Positions 25,611 to 33,386 of a DNA stretch of 64,000 bases are shown in pieces (the stretch's first letter is position 1; the number at the start of each line of letters is the position of its first letter). Below the pieces are notes generated by a model. That model did no database searches and was not told where the DNA came from. It saw nothing but the letters and a program-made list of their open reading frames with translations. The position numbers were made by a program, and so were the translations under genes. Origin of the DNA: an uncultured Acetatifactor sp. (GTDB taxonomy: Bacteria; Bacillota; Clostridia; Lachnospirales; Lachnospiraceae); the NCBI GenBank assembly GCA_947627535.1, contig CANQWM010000002.1, forward strand, positions 62,001 through 126,000, in the 5' to 3' direction.

Positions 25611-26960
25611 TTACTTTCTGTCGTTCTCCTTTCCGTCCGTTTTTCTGCGGGTTAATCTGCGGATCCTTTTGTCTTTGCTCTTATCGGCCGTCGCGGACAA
25701 TACAGGTTGATAATTGTGAAATTCCGACGTTTCATCGACATATTCCAGTTTCTCATATTTGTTTGACTCCGTGGGAAGCGATTTTTTATTCAGAGCCGTA
25801 TTGACAATGGATTTCAGGCCGGCGTAAATGACTGCAAAAACCGGGACGCCGATAATCATACCAAATATGCCAAACAATCCTCCGAACAAAGTAATGGCAA
25901 AAATGACCCAAAAACTTGTCAGACCAGTTGAGTTTCCGAGGATCTTGGGCCCCAGGAAATTACCGTCAAACTGTTGCAGAACCAGAATAAATATGAGGAA
26001 ATAAACAAATTTCATGGGATGCATGGGATCTACGATCAAAATCAGGATTGCGCTGGGAATGGCGCCAAGGTACGGACCAAAGAAAGGAATCACATTGGTC
26101 ACGCCGATGATCACGCTGATCAGCGCGCCATAAGGCATATTCATCAGCGTCACGCCGATAAAGCACAGCATTCCAATGATAATGGAATCTACGATCTTAC
26201 CGCTTATAAAACCAATAAAGGTTTTGTGCGTAAAACGGAAATTCCGGATAACGGTGTTGGCGGTATCTCTCTCAAACACGGCGTAACAAACCTTTTTGGC
26301 CTGCCCCAGAAATCTTTCCTTGCTGGCCATCACATAGATTGAAATAATAAAGCCGATCAGGAAATCCCAGAATACACCGATAATGTTTGTGGCTGTATTG
26401 GTAACCGTTTTCAACCTTTTCAGCCAGACGCTTGTGTCGGCCGGCAGTTTGCGGATCCATTCATCAAGCTGATCGGAAAACTGATCGACCATCTGAATTA
26501 CATTTGCCTTTATTTCCGGATTGTCGTTCATGATACGATTGATCCAGTTTACAACGTTTTTGGTATAATTGTCAAAGTTGTTGATAATATTCTGTATACT
26601 GGGCACCAGCTGGGAAACCAGCATATAAATCAGCAGATAAATCAGTGCGATAAAAAGAAACGCAGTGATTAAAACACTGACGCCCCTGAGGATTGAACTG
26701 CGGCGTTTTGAGGGCCTGATTCCAATTTTATCACAAAGGGGAATCAGGATCCTTGTCTCAATAAAATTCAGAATGGGGATCAGGAGATATGCTGTGGCAA
26801 GGCCAAATACTACCGGCATCAGAATATTGGTAAGCTTATTGACCGCCATCATAATATTGGAGCCGTGAAATACAAAGTAGTAAAACAAAATTCCGGCGGC
26901 AATTACAAGAAACGCCGTTAATCCCCAGCGTACATATTTATTGTTGAGTCTGAATTTCAT
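25611..26960 (-). CDS. AI-2E family transporter (PerM/YtvI-like)
   Basis: This 449-residue polytopic membrane protein has the family arrangement. Two or three N-terminal helices come first, then a long extracytoplasmic region at about residues 115-190, then five helices including GFIISIYVMASKERF and NVIPFFGPYLGAIPSA. The last motif is typical of this family. Members export small solutes or sodium; true AI-2 transport is proven for few. The C-terminal 50 residues are basic and soluble. Confidence 0.88.
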   Translation of the reverse strand: MKFRLNNKYVRWGLTAFLVIAAGILFYYFVFHGSNIMMAVNKLTNILMPVVFGLATAYLLIPILNFIETRILIPLCDKIGIRPSKRRSSILRGVSVLITAFLFIALIYLLIYMLVSQLVPSIQNIINNFDNYTKNVVNWINRIMNDNPEIKANVIQMVDQFSDQLDEWIRKLPADTSVWLKRLKTVTNTATNIIGVFWDFLIGFIISIYVMASKERFLGQAKKVCYAVFERDTANTVIRNFRFTHKTFIGFISGKIVDSIIIGMLCFIGVTLMNMPYGALISVIIGVTNVIPFFGPYLGAIPSAILILIVDPMHPMKFVYFLIFILVLQQFDGNFLGPKILGNSTGLTSFWVIFAITLFGGLFGIFGMIIGVPVFAVIYAGLKSIVNTALNKKSLPTESNKYEKLEYVDETSEFHNYQPVLSATADKSKDKRIRRLTRRKTDGKENDRK

Positions 26961-27050
26961 ATGAGCGTCTGTCCCTTCCTTGATGTTGTTTACTCATATA
27001 ACCATCATACTCTCAATACGTCCGCATAACAAGTTTTTTTTATTGTTTTT

Positions 27051-27665
27051 TTATCCCTTCTCTTCTCTCCCGCTTTCGTATGGCGCAAGCTCAAACCGTA
27101 TAAAGTATCCTTGGTCGTGCTGGCAGACAGGACAGACCGGCGGCGCCCCCGGCCCCTTGTAAATATAACCGCAGTTTAAACACATCCACTCCTGCTCTAC
27201 ATCCGAGACAAAAAGCTTTCCCTCTCTCAGAAGCCTTGCATACCTGCCGAACCGGTCCCCATGCACCTTTTCGATCTCCGCGATCTGCATAAAGGAGGCG
27301 GCGATCCTGTGAAAGCCCTCCTCTTTCGCCTTTTCGCCAAAAGCTCTGTACACCGGATCATATTCCTCATACTCATTGTGCTGGGCCATTTCCAGAAGCG
27401 AGGCGATATCGTCCGAGAAATCTACTGGATAGCCGCCGTCTATAAAGATCGTCTCTCCCGCCAGCTCCTTCAGGTGATGATAAAAAATTTCCGCATGTTC
27501 CTTTTCCTGATCCGCTGTAAAGGCAAAGATGGCGCTGATCACCTGAAGGCCGTTCTTTTTTGCCTGCGACGCGGCGAAGGCATAACGGTTTCTGGCCTGG
27601 CTTTCCCCTGCGAACGCGCGCATCAGATTCTCTTTTGTCTGGCTTTCTGCGAACTTCACTGGCAT
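27051..27665 (-). CDS. rbr: Rubrerythrin
   Basis: The 204-residue protein has an N-terminal diiron four-helix domain (AFAGESQARNRYAF, DQEKEHAEIFYHHL) and a C-terminal rubredoxin-like zinc/iron site with two CxxC pairs (WMCLNCGYIYKG and PVCPVCQ). It reduces hydrogen peroxide in anaerobes. GGAGAGTAGATC lies before the ATG. The upstream 200 bp is AT-rich, and I do not see a convincing PerR box. Confidence 0.94.
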   Translation of the reverse strand: MPVKFAESQTKENLMRAFAGESQARNRYAFAASQAKKNGLQVISAIFAFTADQEKEHAEIFYHHLKELAGETIFIDGGYPVDFSDDIASLLEMAQHNEYEEYDPVYRAFGEKAKEEGFHRIAASFMQIAEIEKVHGDRFGRYARLLREGKLFVSDVEQEWMCLNCGYIYKGPGAPPVCPVCQHDQGYFIRFELAPYESGREEKG

Positions 27666-27866
27666 GATCTACTCTCCTTTTCCACTTTTTCATAACATGT
27701 AGTCATTTTCAATCTTCTTATTATCATCAGTATATCCCTGAATAATAAATTTATAATTTCTATTGTCTTTATTTTAGAAAAATACTAAAATAAAAAACAG
27801 GGAAAGAAATTTATAGATAACTATGTAATTACAGATGATTCCAGATGAAAGGAAGGCATACCCGCT

Positions 27867-28934
27867 TTGGCTGTTGTAAATACCGGAAACTATCACGATG
27901 AACAAAATAAGAAAAACATCCTGAAAATGAGGGCGGTCCTGGATACTCTGCCCCCGTTCTGCCGTACCTTTTTCCGCGGCATTGAGGATTATACCTCGGC
28001 GCGCACCAGACTGGCCTATGCCTACGATATCAGGCTGTTCTTTGAGTTCCTGCACGAGAAGAACGCTGTCTGCGCTAAAATGGACATCCGGGAATATCCG
28101 GTGTCCATTCTCGACCAGCTTACCAGAATGGACATTGAAGAATATCTGGAATATATGTCCCTATATCAGAAGGATGGCAGGGAGATCACCAACGAGGAAC
28201 GCGGAAAGGCGAGAAAACTGGCTGCGCTGCGCAGTTTTTACAACTATTTCTACCAGACCGAAATGATCCGGAATAATCCTGCCGCCCTGGTTCATCTTCC
28301 CAAGCAGCATGAGAAAGAGATTATCCGCCTGGAGCCAAACGAGGTTGCAATCCTTTTAGACCAGGTAGAGGACGGAACAAAGCTCACGCAAAAAGAACTG
28401 GAATATCACAAAAAGACAAAAGTGCGTGATGTAGCCCTTCTGACACTGCTTCTGGGTACGGGAATCCGTGTCTCGGAGTGTGTCGGCCTTGATCTTGGAG
28501 ATGTAAATTTTGACGTGGACGGAATTAAGGTAAGGCGAAAGGGCGGTTATGAGACGGTGGTCTACTTTGGGGAAGAGGTAGAAACCGCACTTTTGGATTA
28601 TCTTGAACAGCGGGAACAGATCATTCCTGCAAAAGGCCATGAAGACGCCCTGTTCTTATCTCTGCAGAACCGGCGCATGGCGGTGCGTTCTGTGGAAAAT
28701 CTGGTAAAAAAATACGCCTCCCGTGTAACAACCCTGAAAAAGATCACACCTCACAAGCTGAGAAGCACTTATGGCACCACTCTCTATCAGGAAACAGGCG
28801 ATATCTATCTTGTGGCGGATGTATTAGGCCACAAGGATGTAAATACGACCAGAAAGCATTATGCAGCGCAGGCCGACGAGCGTCGCAGAATGGCTGCACA
28901 GTATGTAAAGCTTCGCGAAAAGACGGATCGATGA
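27867..28934 (+). CDS. Tyrosine recombinase, XerC/XerD-like
   Basis: The 355-residue protein has the N-terminal core-binding domain (YTSARTRLAYAYDIRLFFEF) and the catalytic domain. The R-K-H-R-H-Y set lies in GTGIRVSE, RRKGGYE, PHKLRSTYGT, LGHKDVNTT and RKHYA. It is slightly longer than typical XerC/D. No phage genes or attachment site are adjacent, and it stands next to lexA, so a chromosomal Xer role is more likely than an integrase role. The start is the TTG at 27867, 10 bases after AAGGAAGG. Confidence 0.87.
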   Translation: MAVVNTGNYHDEQNKKNILKMRAVLDTLPPFCRTFFRGIEDYTSARTRLAYAYDIRLFFEFLHEKNAVCAKMDIREYPVSILDQLTRMDIEEYLEYMSLYQKDGREITNEERGKARKLAALRSFYNYFYQTEMIRNNPAALVHLPKQHEKEIIRLEPNEVAILLDQVEDGTKLTQKELEYHKKTKVRDVALLTLLLGTGIRVSECVGLDLGDVNFDVDGIKVRRKGGYETVVYFGEEVETALLDYLEQREQIIPAKGHEDALFLSLQNRRMAVRSVENLVKKYASRVTTLKKITPHKLRSTYGTTLYQETGDIYLVADVLGHKDVNTTRKHYAAQADERRRMAAQYVKLREKTDR

Positions 28935-28935
28935 A

Positions 28936-29400
28936 TTACTTATATTCCTGCGAATAGTAGGGAACGATCAAGGTCTGACCTTCCGCAACACTGTCTGCGT
29001 CCTTCAGATGATTGATGCTGCATACTTCGTCAATATAGTTTTTCCTGTCGGCATAATGCACCTCATCCATGTACACGCCAGCCAGATCCCAGAGGGTCTC
29101 TCCCGCCTCTACATTCACCTTCGCATAGTATTTGAAACTATTATTCGCGTTGGAATCAAGTGCGCCGTAAGCTGCGGAACAGATCAGTATCATACAGACG
29201 GTTGCGCATATCATGGCCAGAGCCGTCAGGCATTTTGACACGCGCGCTCTGCGCAGCCGCAGTATTCTGGCGTATCTTCTTCTCTCCCACTCATCCGGTT
29301 CTCCTTTTACCCTGTTTCGGCCTTCCCCGTACAATCCGGTCTGCAGCCTGAGCTCCTGGTATTCTTCCGTCCTGTTCCTTCCGGTCTTCTCCCTCATCAT
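28936..29400 (-). CDS. YneA-like LysM membrane protein (SOS cell-division suppressor candidate)
   Basis: The 154-residue product has a charged cytoplasmic N-terminus, one membrane helix at about residues 58-78 (ALAMICATVCMILICSAAYG) and a C-terminal LysM domain (VEAGETLWDLAGVYMDE). This is the domain order of Bacillus YneA, which delays septation during DNA damage and is encoded beside lexA in the divergent orientation, as here. I chose ATG 29400; a TTG at 29469 extends the frame. Its upstream region carries LexA boxes. It is convergent with the Xer gene, the stops being two bases apart. Confidence 0.8.
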   Translation of the reverse strand: MMREKTGRNRTEEYQELRLQTGLYGEGRNRVKGEPDEWERRRYARILRLRRARVSKCLTALAMICATVCMILICSAAYGALDSNANNSFKYYAKVNVEAGETLWDLAGVYMDEVHYADRKNYIDEVCSINHLKDADSVAEGQTLIVPYYSQEYK

Positions 29401-29528
29401 ATCCTGTTTTCCATCCTTTTCTTTTCTTTTCAAACGCACGCATCCGGTTCCAGATCTATCCGGTTCCAAATCTGTTCCTATCCGGTTATCCTATCCTTGC
29501 GGTATCCCATATTGCAATCATATGTTCG

Positions 29529-29542
29529 AGAACGTTTGTTCT
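29529..29542. promoter_or_regulatory. LexA box 1 (perfect)
   Basis: AGAACGTTTGTTCT contains GAAC-N4-GTTC, the Gram-positive LexA operator core, without a mismatch. It lies between the divergent yneA-like and lexA genes, about 130 bases before the former. Confidence 0.88.
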
Positions 29543-29559
29543 ATAAAGAGAATAACACA

Positions 29560-29573
29560 CGAACATTTGTTTG
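29560..29573. promoter_or_regulatory. LexA box 2 (one core mismatch)
   Basis: CGAACATTTGTTTG has GAAC-N4-GTTT, one base off the core, some 31 bases from box 1 (about three helix turns). Confidence 0.75.
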
Positions 29574-29586
29574 TCAACAGAAAAAT

Positions 29587-29600
29587 CGAACATATTTTCT
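29587..29600. promoter_or_regulatory. LexA box 3 (one core mismatch)
   Basis: CGAACATATTTTCT has GAAC-N4-TTTC, followed at 29601-29612 by a weaker GAAA-N4-GTTT. It is 27 bases from box 2. Together the sites cover the control region of lexA. Confidence 0.6.
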
Positions 29601-29698
29601 GAAAATATGTTTGCTTTTTGAGACCGCTTATGGTAAACTGAATATCAGGAAACAGCTGAAAACAGCCAAGATCAGAAACGGAGGAACTGGATAATACG

Positions 29699-30316
29699 AT
29701 GGGAGCCGGAAAGATTACATCCAAGCAGCAGGAAATTTTAAATTATATCAAGGACGAGATCCTTCATAAGGGATATCCGCCTACGGTGCGGGAGATCTGC
29801 GAGACCGTTGGCCTGAAATCGACCTCTTCCGTTCATTCCCACCTTGAGACACTGGAAAAAAACGGATATATCCGCCGCGATCCTACAAAACCCAGAGCTA
29901 TTGAAATCTGCGACGACAGTTTCCAGATGGTGCGTACAGAAATGGTAAGCCTTCCCGTCGTCGGTAATGTGGCGGCCGGACAGCCTATTCTGGCAGAGGA
30001 AAACATTCAGGACTATTTCCCCGTTCCTGCGGATCTTGTACCGAAGGGTGAATCCTTTGTCCTGAACGTCCGCGGCGACTCCATGATCAACGCCGGTATC
30101 TTAAGCGGCGACAGAGTTTTTGTCAACTCCTGTTCTACTGCCAATAACGGTGAGATTGTTGTGGCGCTGATCGACGATTCCGCCACGGTAAAGACGTTCT
30201 ATAAAGAAAACGGACATGTCCGGCTGCAGCCGGAAAATGATACCATGGATCCTATCATTGTCGACGATTGCCAGATCCTTGGAAAGGTCTTTGGCGTGTT
30301 TCGTTTTTATCGATAA
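29699..30316 (+). CDS. lexA: SOS repressor LexA
   Basis: The 205-residue repressor has a winged-helix DNA-binding domain ([36 protein letters not shown]). The autocleavage Ala-Gly lies in VGNVAAGQP. The serine/lysine dyad sits in [10 protein letters not shown] and [11 protein letters not shown]. It represses DNA-damage genes until RecA stimulates self-cleavage. Three LexA boxes upstream predict autoregulation. The start at 29699 follows CGGAGGA with a long spacer of 14 bases. Confidence 0.96.
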   Translation: MGAGKITSKQQEILNYIKDEILHKGYPPTVREICETVGLKSTSSVHSHLETLEKNGYIRRDPTKPRAIEICDDSFQMVRTEMVSLPVVGNVAAGQPILAEENIQDYFPVPADLVPKGESFVLNVRGDSMINAGILSGDRVFVNSCSTANNGEIVVALIDDSATVKTFYKENGHVRLQPENDTMDPIIVDDCQILGKVFGVFRFYR

Positions 30317-30340
30317 AAACAGCTTCAAATCATCTAAAAT

Positions 30341-30374
30341 GGCGCACATACGGGATAAGTCCCATCTGTGCGCC
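30341..30374. terminator. Hairpin between lexA and the solute-binding protein gene A
   Basis: GGCGCACA (30341-30348) pairs with TGTGCGCC (30367-30374), with an inner GGGA/TCCC stem and a TAAG loop. On the - strand it is followed by ATTTTAGATGATTTG, so it most likely ends the transcript of the lipoprotein gene. A related hairpin lies after copy B. Confidence 0.65.
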
Positions 30375-30417
30375 TTATGTGTGCCCTGTATTGGAATCAG
30401 AATCCTGATTTACCTGT

Positions 30418-32736
30418 TTACCTGACGTTTTCGACACCCTGCTCATCCAGATACAATTGAATGCGGTTATCTATCATTTCTGCAATCTCCCGGGGAGTTC
30501 TGTTCCCGTTCGCACCCTCATAGTATGCCATCAGTTCTTCCGAAATAATATTCCACAGGGCCGGATATGTTTCAGGAGCTGGAACACAGATCGAAAGCAG
30601 CTCATTCACACGTTCAATGTATGTGCTTCCGTCCGGACATTCCGGTCCGAGTAAATGATTATACTTTGCTTCCCCTTCTGCCAGAGAGATTATGGGCATC
30701 CTATACTCAGCATTCAACATCAAATACTGCACATCCCCATCCAGCAGGGTTTCCAGATAAGCGGAAACGGCCTCGGGATTCGACAGGTTCCGATTTACCA
30801 CCACCATGCCGCCATACGCATCAATGTAACTGCCGTTCTCCCCCTCCGTGGGATAACCTACATAATGACGGTTCTCTCCTTGATGTATTCCTATAAAATA
30901 TGCCAAACTATCATAAGTATCTGCAGCATCTACCTTGATCCGGTTTTCTTCCATGCCAAGATCATCTACCCAATATCTGCCGAGCGCTTCCATCATCCGC
31001 ACAAAGCGTTCGTCTTCAAAATGACTTTCTCCCTTCTCCCAGTCAATCAGAAAGGAATCCGCAAGACTGTATTGAAGCAGGGTTTTCAGGGCCGCCTGGG
31101 AAGCATATAGCCTTTCACTGCCGGCATTAATCCGGTTATCTACTCGGCCGGTCTCTATCAGATCAAGCAGTTCCTCCCAGCTCCAGCTGTCCTCCGGCCA
31201 AACATCTCTTCCGATGGAAAGAGACCATGCAGATATGCTGGATGCCAGACCCACAAGCTCTCCGTCCACCGTTCCCATCTGGAGCACGGCAGGCAGTACC
31301 TTTTCCAACACATCTTCCGGCAGGAACTCCCGCAGATCCGTAATCATCCCCTGCTCCTGCAGAAGCTTCATATCCTGGCGAGTCACGCACAGCAGATCCG
31401 GCCCTTTCCCCGCCGCCATCTCCGCAAAAATCCTGTTGCGGAAATCGTCTATGTCCTGGTTCCCGGCATCCTGATATTCATAAAAATACTCCGGATTCGA
31501 CCGTGAGGCTATTGCCACACATGCCTGGGGACGATGAGGGTACTCCTCCACCAGACTCACCAGCCGGATTGCCTCGGGCTTTTCGACCGGTTCCGACGAC
31601 AATACTTCCAGCCATTCTTCTCTTTTGCTGACGGTGATATTCGTAAGCTTCAGCACAGGCGGTTCCTCTTTGCGCAGATAGAAACAGATTCCGCTGTAAT
31701 TGTTTACACCGTTCTCATCATACCGGAATACCAGCTTCCGCTCCCCGGATGCCACATTCCACCTGACAATCCCGTCATGGCTTTCATAATAAAGCTGATT
31801 CTCCTGTATGCCAAAAAGCCGGAGGATGGATTCTCCCTTCAGCTGAGCAAGGACAGGAAAACTTGCGTTTTCTCCGTCATACCAGATGATCCGGGTCTCG
31901 TTGGCCGTTTGGTCATACACCGGGAATATCAGCTCCCCGTCCTCCATTTTTGCCGGTTCCCCAACATAGGTTTTATCGCTGCCGGGATATTCCGCAAGAA
32001 ACCGCCCTTCCGGGGAAAATACATACAGATTCTGGACAAGGTTTGGAAGAACCCCGGATCGGATATAGCTGTTTCCGGATGCATCCAGACGGCATTCTCC
32101 CATTCCCATATGACTTTCCCAGGTCCCTTTTCTGTCATCTTCCTGTCTTGCGCCGCATTTCAGGTACTCCGGCAAAAGATCCACCCATTGATGGGCTCCC
32201 TCCGGATCAAAGTAAGAAAAAGCATCATAAGACGGCAGAACTTCTCTGCCTTCCTCGGAATATCCCAGTATTTCAAACACATACTGGCCATCTTTAAGGA
32301 TATCCATATCCACTACCAGAGAAATATCTCCCTCGCGGATTCCCATCTGCTGAGCTGAAAGTTCCTCCGTCACCGTCTCAAAGGTAGACAGATCGACGAT
32401 TTCAAGGATACCCCGGGTCACGGAAAGCCTGTCGCTTTTCATTATGGGAAATAATGTATAGAGCTTTCCATCAAATACGATGGACCTTAAAGGATAATAC
32501 CTGCCCATAATTTCTTCGTCTTTTTCATTCCAGACCAGCGTTTCATGCTCCGATTTTATATAGGATTCCGCCCAGAACTCCTGTTCCTCCTGGATATCGC
32601 CGGACACGGCGAATCCCTTCGTTTTCCAGTCCACGGGCCCTCCGTCAGTTTTCTGTTTCTGCACGTTTCCGCCCCCGCATGCGGACAGAAGCATGGCGCA
32701 AAAAACTGTCAGAAAAAGCCCGATTTTTTTCTTCAT
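30418..32736 (-). CDS. Large solute-binding-like lipoprotein, copy A
   Basis: The 772-residue protein has a lipoprotein signal (MKKKIGLFLTVFCAMLLSAC, lipobox LSAC with Cys at residue 20). A beta-strand-rich N-terminal region of about 340 residues resembles a propeller. A C-terminal half of family-1 extracellular solute-binding type follows (EMAAGKGPDLLCVTRQDMKLL, GMITDLREFLPEDV, WSWEELLDLIETG). The start is ATG 32736 after GGGAGG. No ABC permease or ATPase is nearby. It is identical to copy B except in the first 45 or so codons. The ligand is unknown; sensing rather than transport is possible. Confidence 0.82.
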   Translation of the reverse strand: MKKKIGLFLTVFCAMLLSACGGGNVQKQKTDGGPVDWKTKGFAVSGDIQEEQEFWAESYIKSEHETLVWNEKDEEIMGRYYPLRSIVFDGKLYTLFPIMKSDRLSVTRGILEIVDLSTFETVTEELSAQQMGIREGDISLVVDMDILKDGQYVFEILGYSEEGREVLPSYDAFSYFDPEGAHQWVDLLPEYLKCGARQEDDRKGTWESHMGMGECRLDASGNSYIRSGVLPNLVQNLYVFSPEGRFLAEYPGSDKTYVGEPAKMEDGELIFPVYDQTANETRIIWYDGENASFPVLAQLKGESILRLFGIQENQLYYESHDGIVRWNVASGERKLVFRYDENGVNNYSGICFYLRKEEPPVLKLTNITVSKREEWLEVLSSEPVEKPEAIRLVSLVEEYPHRPQACVAIASRSNPEYFYEYQDAGNQDIDDFRNRIFAEMAAGKGPDLLCVTRQDMKLLQEQGMITDLREFLPEDVLEKVLPAVLQMGTVDGELVGLASSISAWSLSIGRDVWPEDSWSWEELLDLIETGRVDNRINAGSERLYASQAALKTLLQYSLADSFLIDWEKGESHFEDERFVRMMEALGRYWVDDLGMEENRIKVDAADTYDSLAYFIGIHQGENRHYVGYPTEGENGSYIDAYGGMVVVNRNLSNPEAVSAYLETLLDGDVQYLMLNAEYRMPIISLAEGEAKYNHLLGPECPDGSTYIERVNELLSICVPAPETYPALWNIISEELMAYYEGANGNRTPREIAEMIDNRIQLYLDEQGVENVR

Positions 32737-32820
32737 GAAAATGCCTCCCTGCTGATTTTTCATTTCCTGATCAATACAATTTTAAAGCACAGGAGATTCC
32801 CAAGCCTGTTAATATAATTT

Positions 32821-32850
32821 AGTATACGGTTTCCGTCCTTATCCTGTCAA
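32821..32850 (-). promoter_or_regulatory. Promoter of lipoprotein copy A
   Basis: Read on the - strand, TTGACA (32850-32845) and TATACT (32826-32821) are 18 bases apart. The -35 box overlaps the stop codon of the small cysteine protein gene upstream, so the lipoprotein has its own promoter. Confidence 0.7.
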
Positions 32851-33170
32851 TATGATATGTAGGGATAATTCGGACATGTAGGCAGTGAATGGTTTTCCGT
32901 TGTCTTTTGAGTTTCTACTACTGTTCCATGAGTAGGGCACGTCCAGCTAGTCTGATCAAGACTTCCGTTTATCTGACAGGTTTTACCTCCTACCACATGG
33001 TAGGCAATCCAGTCCGAGAGATGTGCTCCATGGGCGGTTAATTTGGCCTGGCATTTGCTACATCTTGGGGTATTTTCTAATGTTGACGCATGTGTCACAT
33101 CCGCATTCATGATACCGCCAAAGAACATCAGGCACATAACTGCCATCGCTGTACAAATTGTTTTTTTCAT
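32847..33170 (-). CDS. Small secreted cysteine protein, copy A
   Basis: I do not recognise this 107-residue family. It has a classical signal peptide (MKKTICTAMAVMCLMFFGG, probable cleavage after THA at residue 28). The mature part of about 79 residues has cysteines at 37, 40, 65, 78 and 99, including a CxxC, which suggests a zinc-ribbon or disulfide fold. AAAGGAAG lies five bases before the ATG. Copy B differs at 15 of 107 positions, mostly near cysteines and at the C-terminus, while the adjacent lipoprotein copies are nearly identical. Confidence 0.7.
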   Translation of the reverse strand: MKKTICTAMAVMCLMFFGGIMNADVTHASTLENTPRCSKCQAKLTAHGAHLSDWIAYHVVGGKTCQINGSLDQTSWTCPTHGTVVETQKTTENHSLPTCPNYPYISY

Positions 33171-33255
33171 ATGTTCTTCCTTTCTGTTGGAAACCTCCTA
33201 CATTTATTGTATCGCTGCAGTTATCCATTTAACATGACGTTGTTGGAAAATTATA

Positions 33256-33320
33256 GCTTGTTGCAGGCTTCATAATTGCGGCGTCAGGGAAAACAGCGAC
33301 AGCACAGGACAATGGCAATC
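33256..33320 (+). pseudogene. Relic of the signalling-peptide gene at the duplication junction
   Basis: These 65 bases match 36371-36435, the middle of the small peptide gene, at 60 of 65 positions. They read AGFIIAASGKTATAQDNG in the corresponding frame. The start codon, RBS and upstream 143 bp are deleted. At 33320 the sequence joins material like that in front of the 30341 hairpin (ATCATCTAAAAT). It marks where the tandem duplication was joined. Confidence 0.85.
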
Positions 33321-33330
33321 ATCTAAAATA

Positions 33331-33362
33331 GCGCACATACGGGATAAGCCCCATATGTGCGC
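33331..33362. terminator. Hairpin after lipoprotein copy B
   Basis: GCGCACATA (33331-33339) pairs perfectly with TATGTGCGC (33354-33362), with an inner CGGG/CCCC pair. It is the copy-B counterpart of the hairpin at 30341, with compensating changes in the stem, which supports a structural role. Confidence 0.65.
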
Positions 33363-33386
33363 CTTGTATTGGAATCAGAATCCTGT

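Noticed and set aside
27666-27800. PerR/Fur-type box upstream of rubrerythrin (TTATAAATTTATTAT)
   Set aside because: The sequence is simply AT-rich and matches the consensus at too few symmetric positions.
27867-28934. Xer-type recombinase as an integrase of a prophage or integrative element
   Set aside because: No phage, conjugation or replication genes and no direct-repeat attachment sites are seen nearby; the neighbours are core genes.
31534-32358. 274-codon + strand frame inside lipoprotein copy A (and its twin at 34503-35327)
   Set aside because: It is antisense to a gene with a clear lipoprotein signal and RBS. It has no RBS of its own and no family features; its presence twice only reflects the duplication.
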